From the NCBI GenBank assembly GCA_021299855.1, contig JAJTEY010000012.1, forward strand, positions 1 to 46,353: 46,353 nt of DNA, in the 5' to 3' direction. Within the stretch, counting starts at the first letter, position 1, and every line of letters starts with the position of its first letter. A program made the position numbers and the translations under genes. Below the pieces are notes generated by a model. That model was not told where the DNA came from. It saw only the letters and a list, made by a program, of their open reading frames with translations, and made no database searches. This DNA comes from Bacteroidota bacterium (lineage in GTDB: Bacteria; Bacteroidota; Bacteroidia; Palsa-965). Positions 25,010 through 33,877 of this stretch are shown here, piece after piece.

Positions 25010-27721
25010 GTGAATACACGGAGAATTATTTGGATCGGCATTTTGTCAGTTGCTCTGCTGGGTTCATTACTGGCGTGGTTTCAACTTCGCGACCACAAAA
25101 AACCTGTGGGTGATGCCTTAACTGCAATTCCCGAATCTGCTTCGCTGGTATTTCGAATTACTGATTTGAGGCAGGCGCAAAATCAATTGAATCAAGGCAA
25201 TTTGATTTGGGAAGCTATTCAAGATTTGGAATGGGGACAAGAAACTCAAAATGCCATTGCCCAAGTCGATTCTATTCTACAGCAACTGAAATCAGGCACG
25301 GATTTTTCCTCGGGCAAATCGGCATGGCTTTCCATACACCATCTTCAGAACAATTCCTTCAGTTATGTCTTGAGCCTTGAAATGGATCATCCGCAACAAG
25401 GAACTCAATTAATTGAACAATTAACAGCAATCCGGCAGCCGTCTAATGCGAAACAAGTTGCCGTCGGAGATGCGACGCTATTGGAAAATGATCGATTGTC
25501 GATTTGCAATGATAATGGCGTTATTCTGGTGAGTGAAAACAAAGATTTGATAAGAACAGCATTGGAAACTAAACTTAAAGGAGGAAGCCTGAACAGAATT
25601 CCGACATTTAATCGAGTGAAAGAAACTGCCGGCAATAAAGCAACAATTAATCTTTACGTGAACTATCAAAAACTTGCCGGCGACTTACGCGTATTCGCGG
25701 CCGCTGCAGAACAAAAGCACGTCGGTGCAATGGGCAATTTTGCTGCATGGACCGAAGTTGATCTATCGTGGCGATCTAATGCTTTATTGATGAATGGCTA
25801 CACTATTTGCAACGATAGCAACGCAAACTTTTTATCGGTATTTAATAGTCAGGAAAGCCAAACTTTCGAAGCAGATAAGGTACTTCCGTCTAATACGATT
25901 TCATATGTAGCTTACGGCATAAGCAATTTCCGAACCTTCTTAGAGGCGTATGATCAATACTCGGCAAATTCTAATAGTTCGCCGGCACGTAGCGAACAAT
26001 TGGCGCATTTAAAGGAAAATCATGGCTTTGAACCTTACCGCGATTTTTCTTCTTGGGTAGGGAATGAAATTATTCGTGCAGAAATAAGTTCAGGAGAGGA
26101 AACCGAAACAATAGCACTAATATCTTCAACCAACACCGGTGAAGCTATTCGAAAATTAACAGGATTTATTTCTGAAGATGACACCATTCTTGCACCTCAA
26201 GATTCCGGAATATCTATTTACAGAATTCCTGTTGATGGTATGTTACCTGCAACACTTGGGAGTTCCTTCGAAAAATTGGACACTTGCTATTTTACCATTT
26301 TCAGACATTATGTTGTTTGTGCTTCCTCTCCTGCAACACTTAATAATTTCTTATTGGCAAACGAGAATAAACGCACATTAACACGAAATCCAATCTATAC
26401 CGATTTCATCAGTAACTTGAACAGAGATTTCTCCCTCATTTCGTACGTTTCACCGGCACGGTATAATTCACCGCTCCTTGCACTCACTGCGCCTGAACAC
26501 AAGGACATCATCAACAAACATCGCACAACGATGGAGCGTTTTGACGGTTGTTTTACACAATACACGATTACGAAACCAAACCTATTTTATACAAGTGCAT
26601 TTCTACGTCACAATCCGCAAACTAAAAGTGAAGTCGCTTCGTTGTGGGAACTCGAACTAGATACAGCATTTGTCAAACAACCATGGTTGCTACGAAATCA
26701 CAATACAAATGGGCTCGATATTGCCATACAGGACGAAGCACATCAACTGTACTTAATTTCAGGAACAGGAAGCGTTTTCTGGAAGAAAAAATTGAACGAG
26801 GCTATAATCGGAGACGTGCATCAAGTAGATGCTTTGAAGAATGGCAAGTTGCAAATGGCATTCGTCACCGCAAATGCACTACATGTTCTTGATCGCAACG
26901 GCAATTATTTACCCGGCTTCCCGGTTAAACTTAAAGCACCGGCAACAGCACCGTTAACCGTTATGGACTACGAAAGAAACCGAGAGTACCGACTCCTCGT
27001 TTCCTGTAATGATAAGCGCACTTATAATTATACCGTAAAAGGCACACCAGTAGAAGGCTGGAAGAACCCTTTACATGCTGACATTTTGCAATCGCCGGTG
27101 TTACACACCATCTTACAAGGAAAAGATTACGTCATCATGCCTGATCAGTCCGGGAAAATTACCATCACTGATAGACAAGGTAATGTGCGACTAAAACTTA
27201 AAGAACAGATACCGGAACGTTCACGATTTGTTTACCTGGAACCCGGCAAAGACCTAGTAAAAACGAAAATTGTAACTATCGACTCCTCCGGAAACCTCTA
27301 CAAACTTTCCTTAAGTGATAATCTGGAACGCACCAGATTCCCCGACTTCAGCCACGTCAATTGGTTAATGTGCGAAGATTTAGACCAAGACGGAAAAGTA
27401 GAATACATTGCGATGGACGAGAAAAAGTTGGTGACTTATGCTAATGACCAACGCGCCCAATTCCGATTCTCCTTTGAGCAACCCGTGAAGCTTACAGGTG
27501 GTCTGTATCGCTTCGACAACAATGATGTTCGCATTGGAGCAGTAACGGCAGAATCCGAAGAACTTTACCTAATCAACAAAGGTGGTGTAATGGCTGCGGG
27601 GTTTCCGATTAAAGGGAATTCTTCTTTTAGTATTGGAAGAATGCATCCGAATCAACAGCCAATTTTGGTAACCACATTGCCGAAGAACCGACTGGTGGCG
27701 TATTCAATCATCGAACAATAG
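25010..27721 (+). CDS. DUF3352-like membrane-anchored protein with a C-terminal propeller-like region
   Basis: A 903-residue protein starting with GTG at 25010. A single N-terminal transmembrane helix (IIWIGILSVALLGSLLAWF) is followed by AIPESASLVFRITDL, the usual opening of DUF3352-type ectodomains, and repeated FLEAYDQYS/LLRNH-like segments through about residue 540. From about residue 550 the pattern changes to repeated beta strands with Asp/Gly turns (NGLDIAIQDEAHQLYLISGTGSVFW, LHVLDRNGNYLPGFPVKL, VNWLMCEDLDQDGKVEYIAMD), like PQQ/FG-GAP beta-propeller blades. It probably lies anchored in the inner membrane facing the periplasm. The function is unknown. It is followed 38 bases later by the OmpA-type gene, with which it may be co-expressed. 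Confidence 0.75.
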   Translation: MNTRRIIWIGILSVALLGSLLAWFQLRDHKKPVGDALTAIPESASLVFRITDLRQAQNQLNQGNLIWEAIQDLEWGQETQNAIAQVDSILQQLKSGTDFSSGKSAWLSIHHLQNNSFSYVLSLEMDHPQQGTQLIEQLTAIRQPSNAKQVAVGDATLLENDRLSICNDNGVILVSENKDLIRTALETKLKGGSLNRIPTFNRVKETAGNKATINLYVNYQKLAGDLRVFAAAAEQKHVGAMGNFAAWTEVDLSWRSNALLMNGYTICNDSNANFLSVFNSQESQTFEADKVLPSNTISYVAYGISNFRTFLEAYDQYSANSNSSPARSEQLAHLKENHGFEPYRDFSSWVGNEIIRAEISSGEETETIALISSTNTGEAIRKLTGFISEDDTILAPQDSGISIYRIPVDGMLPATLGSSFEKLDTCYFTIFRHYVVCASSPATLNNFLLANENKRTLTRNPIYTDFISNLNRDFSLISYVSPARYNSPLLALTAPEHKDIINKHRTTMERFDGCFTQYTITKPNLFYTSAFLRHNPQTKSEVASLWELELDTAFVKQPWLLRNHNTNGLDIAIQDEAHQLYLISGTGSVFWKKKLNEAIIGDVHQVDALKNGKLQMAFVTANALHVLDRNGNYLPGFPVKLKAPATAPLTVMDYERNREYRLLVSCNDKRTYNYTVKGTPVEGWKNPLHADILQSPVLHTILQGKDYVIMPDQSGKITITDRQGNVRLKLKEQIPERSRFVYLEPGKDLVKTKIVTIDSSGNLYKLSLSDNLERTRFPDFSHVNWLMCEDLDQDGKVEYIAMDEKKLVTYANDQRAQFRFSFEQPVKLTGGLYRFDNNDVRIGAVTAESEELYLINKGGVMAAGFPIKGNSSFSIGRMHPNQQPILVTTLPKNRLVAYSIIEQ

Positions 27722-27759
27722 CAGCATTTTCGTACATTCGAAGGGCTAACACCTTAAGC

Positions 27760-30246
27760 ATGAAACATATTTTTTCAATTGCCGCTACAGCTATGCTCAG
27801 CGTTTCGGCATTTTCTCAGGATTTCCTGGGTTATGCAAACAGTAATTACGCCGGAGTTAATGGCATTGACCTAAACCCTGCATCCATTGCGGATAGCCGC
27901 TATAAAGTGGACATTATGTTGTTTGGTACCAATTTCATGGCGGGTAACAACTGGATGGGCATGAATACCGCAGCATTGAAATATGATGGCAAACTCACCA
28001 ATCCAAGTTCTTTGAAGTTTCCGGCATTTGATGACACATTGTTTACGGATAAATACCTGATTCGTAAGACAGATGATCAGGCTCGTTCGGTATTCTTTAG
28101 TAATCGCATTATGTTGCCTTCGTTCATGGTAACGTTAAATGAAAAAAGCGCATTTGCTCTTACAGGAAGTATTCGTACGTACGTCAATATCGACGGGGTT
28201 GAAAATCCAATGGCGAATTTGATCTATTCAGACTTTGGCGACAGCTTGTTGTATCAGCCATTCACTAACGAAAGGCTAAGCATACAGTACATGACGTGGG
28301 CCGAAATTGGTGGCACTTATGCCATGACGGTAATTGACAATAAAGAGCATTTCTTAAAAGTTGGCGTGCGTCCGAAGTTGTTGTTGGGATTAGGCTCTGC
28401 TTATATGTTCGCGAACGATCTGCAGTACTTAACCGTTAACGACAGTCAGTTGACATTCATCAAAACAGACGTTCAATACTCTCACTCCAACAATTTCGAA
28501 TTCCCCGAAGGTAGATTTAAGTATAAGATAGACTCTAAACCGGGATTCGGTCTTGACCTCGGTGCTGTATACGAATGGCGTCCGAATTATCAGAAGTTCA
28601 AATACGACATGGACGGTGAAACTGATCTGTGGATGCGTTATAAGAATAAATACAAGTTGCGTGTTGGTGCTTCTATCACTGACATTGGCTCTATTAAATT
28701 CGAACGTGGTCAATTCAGTAACAACTTCGTTGCTGAAGTTAATCAGTGGAATTTCCGTGATGTTAAATTGGACAGCATTCCAATTCGTGCATTAGATGAC
28801 ACGTTGCGCAATCGTTTTGCATCATTGCCGACAGATCAGTTTTACCGTATGAATCTTCCCACTGCAGTTAGTGTGCAGGTTGATTATCACATCTGGGACA
28901 ATTTCTATGTAAACTTCACATCATTCCTTGCTGTTCAGTGGAACAACAATCCGAACAAAGTTCACGACCTTACTACGTTTAGTCTAACTCCACGTTACGA
29001 CTGGAAATGGGCGGGAATCTGGGTTCCGATGTCTTATAATCAATTCCGTAATTTCCAGACAGGAGCCGGGATTCGTTTAGGACCGATTGTAATTGGAACC
29101 AACAACTTGGCGCCTTGGTTCAGCAAGAAGAAAACTATTTACGGGGCGGATTTACATGTAGCATTAAAGATTCCTATCATGTATCGTCCAACTCTGGACA
29201 CGGACAAGGATAAGGTTTCCGATAAGAAGGATAAGTGTAAAGATGTACCGGGTGTTTGGGAATTCTTAGGTTGTCCGGATCGTGATGGCGACCATGTTCA
29301 GGATTCGGAAGACATTTGCCCTGATGAACCGGGATTGAAACAATTCAATGGTTGCCCTGATCGTGATGGTGACGGTGTAATGGACAAACAAGATGCGTGT
29401 CCTGATGACAAAGGTCTTGCTGAGTTCAACGGCTGCCCTGATAAAGATGGCGATAAGATCATCGACAAAGAAGATGATTGTCCGGAAGAAGCCGGAGTGC
29501 CTGAATTCAAAGGTTGTCCTGATCGTGATGGTGATGGTGTGATGGATAAGATTGACTTGTGTCCTAACAAGCCGGGTCCTGTGGATAACGAGGGTTGTCC
29601 TGAAATCAAATTGCATTTAGTTGATCTTGCAGGGCAGAGCTTGAAGAGCACCAAGCAAGCTAAAGATGGCAGCTTTACATACGAATCATTACCAAGCGAT
29701 TCTGTGTGTGTGTTCCGTTTAGATGGGGACAACACAGAAGGCGTTAACGAAGTGAAAGTTGTTGTAAACGGCGCTAACAAGCGCGCGTTGCGCAGTCAGG
29801 TTGATCGTTTGTTCCGCTTTGATATTCCGAAGCCTGCAGGTAGCGGCTTACAAAAAGTTGAAATCAACGATGTGGCCGTTGTATTGACGAAGGAAGAACA
29901 AGAGATTGTGAAGAAAGCATTCGACAACTTAGAATTTGCTTCAGGAAAAGACATTATCCAGCCGGGATCATTAGCATCCTTGGATGAGTTGGCGGATTTG
30001 TTGAAGAAGCATCCTACCTGGAAGCTGCGCATCACCGGTCACACCGATAACGTTGGTAAGCCTGCTGCGAACATGAAGTTATCTGAAAAGCGTGCGAAAG
30101 CCGTACAGAAGTACTTAGTAAGTAGAGGTGTTGCCGCTGACAGATTCTATGTAGAATGGTACGGACCGAATCGTCCTGTAGCACCAAACACTACACCGGA
30201 AGGTCGTCAGAAGAACCGTCGTGTAGAAATGTTGATCGTTGAATAA
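27760..30246 (+). CDS. DUF5723-type outer-membrane protein with TSP3 repeats and OmpA domain
   Basis: An 828-residue secreted protein. The signal peptide is MKHIFSIAATAMLSVSAFS, cut before QDFLGY. Residues about 20-470 form a predicted beta-barrel of the DUF5723 type (FLGYANSNYAGVNGIDLNPAS). Residues 480-614 are five 27-residue thrombospondin type 3 repeats that bind calcium. After a short carboxypeptidase-regulatory-like segment, residues from about 720 form an OmpA C-terminal domain (ITGHTDNVGKPAANMKLSEKR, RRVEMLIVE) that binds peptidoglycan. The protein therefore bridges outer membrane and cell wall through a calcium-stiffened linker. A strong terminator follows. Confidence 0.88.
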   Translation: MKHIFSIAATAMLSVSAFSQDFLGYANSNYAGVNGIDLNPASIADSRYKVDIMLFGTNFMAGNNWMGMNTAALKYDGKLTNPSSLKFPAFDDTLFTDKYLIRKTDDQARSVFFSNRIMLPSFMVTLNEKSAFALTGSIRTYVNIDGVENPMANLIYSDFGDSLLYQPFTNERLSIQYMTWAEIGGTYAMTVIDNKEHFLKVGVRPKLLLGLGSAYMFANDLQYLTVNDSQLTFIKTDVQYSHSNNFEFPEGRFKYKIDSKPGFGLDLGAVYEWRPNYQKFKYDMDGETDLWMRYKNKYKLRVGASITDIGSIKFERGQFSNNFVAEVNQWNFRDVKLDSIPIRALDDTLRNRFASLPTDQFYRMNLPTAVSVQVDYHIWDNFYVNFTSFLAVQWNNNPNKVHDLTTFSLTPRYDWKWAGIWVPMSYNQFRNFQTGAGIRLGPIVIGTNNLAPWFSKKKTIYGADLHVALKIPIMYRPTLDTDKDKVSDKKDKCKDVPGVWEFLGCPDRDGDHVQDSEDICPDEPGLKQFNGCPDRDGDGVMDKQDACPDDKGLAEFNGCPDKDGDKIIDKEDDCPEEAGVPEFKGCPDRDGDGVMDKIDLCPNKPGPVDNEGCPEIKLHLVDLAGQSLKSTKQAKDGSFTYESLPSDSVCVFRLDGDNTEGVNEVKVVVNGANKRALRSQVDRLFRFDIPKPAGSGLQKVEINDVAVVLTKEEQEIVKKAFDNLEFASGKDIIQPGSLASLDELADLLKKHPTWKLRITGHTDNVGKPAANMKLSEKRAKAVQKYLVSRGVAADRFYVEWYGPNRPVAPNTTPEGRQKNRRVEMLIVE
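29197..29601 (+). repeat. Five tandem thrombospondin type 3 repeats (81 bases each)
   Basis: Five consecutive 27-codon units, each of the form DxDxDxVxDxxDxCPxxxGxxxFxGCP, fill 29197-29601 exactly. The Asp residues form calcium sites and each unit has two cysteines. The first unit is the most divergent (CK in place of CP) and the last has VDN in place of the usual aromatic. The units differ in DNA sequence, so they are not a recent expansion. Confidence 0.9.
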
Positions 30247-30264
30247 GATCGCGAAACAATAATG

Positions 30265-30300
30265 AAATAGGGGTGCACATCGTGTTACCCCTATTTTTTT
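30265..30300 (+). terminator. Rho-independent terminator after the OmpA-type gene
   Basis: A 10-base-pair perfect stem (aaataggggt at 30265-30274 with acccctattt at 30287-30296) with a 12-base loop, followed by a T run to 30300. It lies about 20 bases after the stop codon and before the TSUP gene. Confidence 0.85.
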
Positions 30301-30325
30301 GAAATGATGTCACTAATTTTAACCC

Positions 30326-31096
30326 ATGGAGTCTGTAATCATTTGTTTTGCAGCTTTAGCCGGTTCTGCCTTAACATTATTCTCGGGATTCGGCCTGGGT
30401 ACGCTGATGGTGCCGGTGTTCGGAATATTTTTTCCTTTGCCTCTTGCTATTCAATTAACTGCTATCGTTCACTTTTTGAATAATTTATTCAAATTGATTT
30501 TAGTCGGAAAAAACATCGATTTCAAAATCGCACTTCGGTTCGGATTGCCCGGCATTGTTGCTGCTTTCGGAGGAGCGTGGCTGCTCACACAAATGACAGA
30601 ATTGCCCGCATTGTATTCATGGAATTCGGATCAATTTGAAATTACACCGGTTAAATTAGTGATCGCAGTACTCATCATTTTCTTCTCATTGTTTGATTTA
30701 TTACCTCGCTTCAATCGCATTGAATTCGATAAAAAATATTTGTTTGCAGGCGGGTTGCTAAGTGGCTTCTTCGGTGGACTCTCGGGTAATCAAGGGGCGC
30801 TGCGCAGTGCGTTTCTGATTCGTTCCGGTCTTTCAAAAGAAGCGTTTATTGCTACAGGAGTTTTTATTGCATGCCTGGTTGATACCTCACGATTGTTCAT
30901 GTACTCCGACAAATTCATTATTAATGATGATGGCTCACAACAAATTCCATTACTCGTTGCAGCTACATTGTCAGCCTTTGCCGGAGCTTACATCGGCAAT
31001 AAGCTGGTAAAAAAAATGACCATAACATTCTTACAACAACTGGTAGGAATTATGCTCATCGTTTTTGGTTTATTTTTGGGAATAGGAATTATCTAA
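30326..31096 (+). CDS. TSUP (TauE/SafE) family membrane transporter
   Basis: A 256-residue polytopic protein with about eight hydrophobic segments arranged as two halves. The family signature is seen in GSALTLFSGFGLGTLMVPVFG near the N-terminus and again as LLSGFFGGLSGNQGALRSAFLI in the second half. TSUP proteins export or import sulfite, sulfonates or other small organic anions. No sulfur-metabolism gene is next to it, so the substrate cannot be assigned. It is followed after 9 bases by an amidotransferase gene and may be co-transcribed with it. Confidence 0.85.
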   Translation: MESVIICFAALAGSALTLFSGFGLGTLMVPVFGIFFPLPLAIQLTAIVHFLNNLFKLILVGKNIDFKIALRFGLPGIVAAFGGAWLLTQMTELPALYSWNSDQFEITPVKLVIAVLIIFFSLFDLLPRFNRIEFDKKYLFAGGLLSGFFGGLSGNQGALRSAFLIRSGLSKEAFIATGVFIACLVDTSRLFMYSDKFIINDDGSQQIPLLVAATLSAFAGAYIGNKLVKKMTITFLQQLVGIMLIVFGLFLGIGII

Positions 31097-31105
31097 ATAC
31101 TAACC

Positions 31106-31663
31106 GTGGTTACTATTGTACAACTAGGAAGCACCAAAACACCGGCGATACTGGAAATGGTTATCGCTCTTGGTGCAGAAGCGAAGGTTGTTGAGCGCGG
31201 AAATTTCACAAACGAAATTGCACAACAATCACAGGCCATCATTTTAAGCGGCTCTCCGATTTTCTTTACGGAAGTGGACTTTCAACCCTATCGTGAGCAA
31301 TTCCGAATTTTGAACGATCTAACCATTCCTGTACTTGGTATTTGTTTCGGACATCAACTGCTGGGATTATTAAACGGCGCGCACATTTTCCGCGGCGAAG
31401 CAATCCGAACTGCTACAACGATTCGCAAAACAAAAGAAGATGTACTTTTGAAAAACTTAGACGATTCGTTTACCATGCAGGAAGATCACACCGAAGGCAT
31501 CACACTTCCTCCGGGATTTATACACCTCGCTTCGTCCGACTCCTACATCATTGAAACCATGCGACATCCGACAAAATCGGTTTGGGGAGTGCAATTTCAC
31601 CCTGAAGTTTCCGAAGAGAATGGGAAAATATTGCTGGGTAATTTTTTGCAACAACTACGCTAA
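31106..31663 (+). CDS. Class I glutamine amidotransferase-domain protein
   Basis: A 185-residue protein starting with GTG at 31106. It is a stand-alone triad amidotransferase: Cys80 in GICFGHQLLG, and His165 with Glu167 in VQFHPEVS. Length and sequence resemble the glutaminase subunit or domain of GMP synthase and of anthranilate synthase component II. No synthase partner (GuaA synthetase domain or TrpE/PabB) is adjacent. It could supply ammonia to a partner encoded elsewhere, or act as a gamma-glutamyl hydrolase. The GTG start gives MVTIVQLGSTKTPAIL, a normal opening. Confidence 0.8.
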   Translation: MVTIVQLGSTKTPAILEMVIALGAEAKVVERGNFTNEIAQQSQAIILSGSPIFFTEVDFQPYREQFRILNDLTIPVLGICFGHQLLGLLNGAHIFRGEAIRTATTIRKTKEDVLLKNLDDSFTMQEDHTEGITLPPGFIHLASSDSYIIETMRHPTKSVWGVQFHPEVSEENGKILLGNFLQQLR

Positions 31664-31668
31664 CGCTT

Positions 31669-32610
31669 CTATCTGCGCTTCGCGTTCAGTTTAATCTCTT
31701 GGCCCGCTTTGGGTTCGGTGCCGGGTTGCATGTTGTTATAACGGTATAAATACTTCACCTTTATACCATACAATTGGCTTATTGTGTGCATGGTTTCTCC
31801 GGACTTAACCATATGTGTACCGGTGCCGGAATTCTTTCGCTTCGGCTGAATGTACAAGGTTTGTCCCGGCTTGAGTACCGCGTCTTTGCCCATTTCGTTA
31901 TAACGGTACAATTGCCACACTTCCATATCCAATTCCTGAGCAATCTTAAAAAATGAATCGCCGGGCTTCACCACCACATACTTCACATTATTCATCGTCA
32001 TCACTTGCCTGCGCTGCACTGTCGGATTCACCGCCACCTGCCCTTGTTGCGGCTTTGGTTTAACAACAGCAGGTGTAATACCCTCCGATTTATCGTATTC
32101 AAAAAGTTTATATCGTTCAATGATATCGATAAGTCGATCTGCGTACTTCGGATCCGTTGCATATCCCGCTGCTTTCAAGCCTGATGCCCAACCTTTGTAA
32201 TCCGTTATTTGCAATTCAAACAATCCTGCATATCGGGGTCGCGTTCTTAAAAAACTGGAATGATCAATGAACGATTCGTAGGCAGAATTGTACTTTCTGA
32301 AACATTCGTTCTTCTCGTCATCATCCTGATGATACGTTGCTCCCGACCATTCCTTGTGACACTTTATACCGAAATGATTGTTCGCATAAACCGCCAGCGC
32401 ACTATTTCCGTTATCCGATTCCAACATTCCTTGCGCCAGTGTTATACTTGCAGGAACACCATACTGATGCATTTCCCGAATGGCATCTTCTTTATACTTG
32501 GCAATGTAATCTTGAGGTGTATTCTTTCGTTCAGCAGGTTGTGCTACAGAATATTCTGTTCTCAATAAGAACAAAAGACTCACTAACAATATGCGGACTA
32601 TATTGAACAT
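31669..32610 (-). CDS. Exported glucosaminidase with two LysM domains
   Basis: A 313-residue protein from ATG 32610 (an in-frame GTG lies one codon earlier). Signal peptide MFNIVRILLVSLLFLLRTEYSVA. Residues about 35-165 are a glucosaminidase (FlgJ/lysozyme subfamily 2-like) domain: ITLAQGMLESDNGNSALAVY with the catalytic Glu, NHFGIKCHKEWSG, and YATDPKYADRLIDIIERY. Two LysM peptidoglycan-binding motifs follow: VKPGDSFFKIAQELDM and VKSGETMHTISQLYGI. It would cleave the N-acetylglucosamine links of peptidoglycan in the periplasm or outside the cell. Its stop is 6 bases from the convergent amidotransferase gene. Confidence 0.92.
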   Translation of the reverse strand: MFNIVRILLVSLLFLLRTEYSVAQPAERKNTPQDYIAKYKEDAIREMHQYGVPASITLAQGMLESDNGNSALAVYANNHFGIKCHKEWSGATYHQDDDEKNECFRKYNSAYESFIDHSSFLRTRPRYAGLFELQITDYKGWASGLKAAGYATDPKYADRLIDIIERYKLFEYDKSEGITPAVVKPKPQQGQVAVNPTVQRRQVMTMNNVKYVVVKPGDSFFKIAQELDMEVWQLYRYNEMGKDAVLKPGQTLYIQPKRKNSGTGTHMVKSGETMHTISQLYGIKVKYLYRYNNMQPGTEPKAGQEIKLNAKRR

Positions 32611-32696
32611 CACTCAAAAATACCGATGATAACATTTGAATTCCTATAGGCGAACATAAGGAGATTAACAGGTATTTGTTAATTCATTGCGCATCA

Positions 32697-33605
32697 TCAA
32701 GAACTAAAACCGCGATTACCCTGAAGTCCGCCGGTATGAACGGCTACAATCCTTGTCCCCGGAGTGAAGTAGCCACGTGCAGCCAACTCCGATAAGCCAA
32801 ACATCATTTTCGCGGTGTACACATAGTCCAGTTGTACGCCATGTGCAAAATAAAACTGCTCAGTAAAAATCAACAGTTCATCAGTGCGCTTGGCATATCC
32901 GCCAAAATGAAATTCGTGATTCAACGTCCATCTTCCCGGAGAGAAGCGTGAACCCTGCATTCCCGAGAACTGAAATGCGGATATCTTTTCATCAATTTGT
33001 TTTTCTAGATCATCCGCACCCTTTAACACGGAAAATCCAATGACTTCCTGATGGCTGTGCAAACCAAAACTCATTCCAGCTAATGTACTTCCCGTTCCTA
33101 CTGCGGTGGTCAATACATCAAACGGCACTGCTATTTTACTCACGATTTCTATTGCACCACGAAGTCCGTTCAGGTTATTTCCTCCTTCAGGCAACATAAA
33201 ATAACCGTCAAACTTTCTTTGAATCTCGTTTAGAAAGTCATCATCGTATCTGCGTGAATACTCTTCTCTTGATACAAAATGAATATGCATGCCATTTGCA
33301 GCAGCATCTATTAAAGTTGGATTCTGTGATGCGCTTTCTTCTCCTCGAATAATGCCAACCGTTGGAATTCCGAAAAGTCGTCCGGCAGCGGCTGTAGCAG
33401 CAATATGATTAGAAAATGCACCACCGAATGTCACAATACCATTTGCTTTATTCCGTTTAGCTTCTGCGATATTGTACTTTATCTTAAACCACTTGTTCCC
33501 ACCAATTTCCGGATGCATTTCATCCAAACGCAACATGCTAACCGTTAACCCAAAACGGTCAAACAATTCACTATCAATTCTGTGCGTTCTTGCGGGATGA
33601 AGCAT
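32697..33605 (-). CDS. PLP-dependent ACC deaminase / D-cysteine desulfhydrase family enzyme
   Basis: A 302-residue fold-type II PLP enzyme. The PLP lysine is in GGNKWFKIKYN near residue 34, followed by TFGGAFSNHIAATAAAG, which holds the conserved Ser-Asn-His. A glycine-rich phosphate cup (TTAVGTGSTLAG) is at about residue 165, and VHTGGLQG lies near the C-terminus. The family covers 1-aminocyclopropane-1-carboxylate deaminase and D-cysteine desulfhydrase; the specific substrate is not resolved, and proteins of this length in Bacteroidota are often only called ACC deaminase-like. Its first codon overlaps no neighbour; it diverges from the DUF5522 gene. Confidence 0.85.
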   Translation of the reverse strand: MLHPARTHRIDSELFDRFGLTVSMLRLDEMHPEIGGNKWFKIKYNIAEAKRNKANGIVTFGGAFSNHIAATAAAGRLFGIPTVGIIRGEESASQNPTLIDAAANGMHIHFVSREEYSRRYDDDFLNEIQRKFDGYFMLPEGGNNLNGLRGAIEIVSKIAVPFDVLTTAVGTGSTLAGMSFGLHSHQEVIGFSVLKGADDLEKQIDEKISAFQFSGMQGSRFSPGRWTLNHEFHFGGYAKRTDELLIFTEQFYFAHGVQLDYVYTAKMMFGLSELAARGYFTPGTRIVAVHTGGLQGNRGFSS

Positions 33606-33692
33606 ACAGCGAAGTTACACCGAATAAACTTTTACGAAACAAACTTGCTGCTCGTAGCATCCGATTAGCCTGAACCAAGTAATTTTACAACT

Positions 33693-33875
33693 GTGAGCGA
33701 AAGACTGCGCAACTTGGATCCCGATGATTACTACATGTCGCCTGAAGGTTACGTTATCTTCACGGCGAAGTATTTATTGAAGCGCGGTTATTGTTGTAAA
33801 AATGGATGCAAACATTGTCCTTACGGTTACAATAAAAAAACCGGGCGATTTGATAAACCGAAACAACAAGGATAA
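33693..33875 (+). CDS. DUF5522 small cysteine-rich protein
   Basis: A 60-residue protein starting with GTG at 33693, recognisable by the DUF5522 pattern: YYMSPEGYVIFTAKYLLKRGYCC followed in sequence by GCKHCPYGY. Four closely spaced cysteines (CC, GC, HC) look like a metal or iron-sulfur site. The function is unknown. It lies 2 bases before the next gene, so the pair is likely translated together. Confidence 0.85.
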   Translation: MSERLRNLDPDDYYMSPEGYVIFTAKYLLKRGYCCKNGCKHCPYGYNKKTGRFDKPKQQG

Positions 33876-33877
33876 AT

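Noticed and set aside
29197-29601. Regular 81-base periodicity that could suggest a CRISPR or satellite array
   Set aside because: Units have no constant spacer-repeat division and translate to five TSP3 protein repeats in a single open frame.
29266-29780. Long open frames on the minus strand opposite the TSP3 repeats
   Set aside because: They arise from the regular codon pattern of the repeats on the plus strand (Asp/Gly/Cys/Pro), give low-complexity proteins and lie entirely within a well-supported gene.
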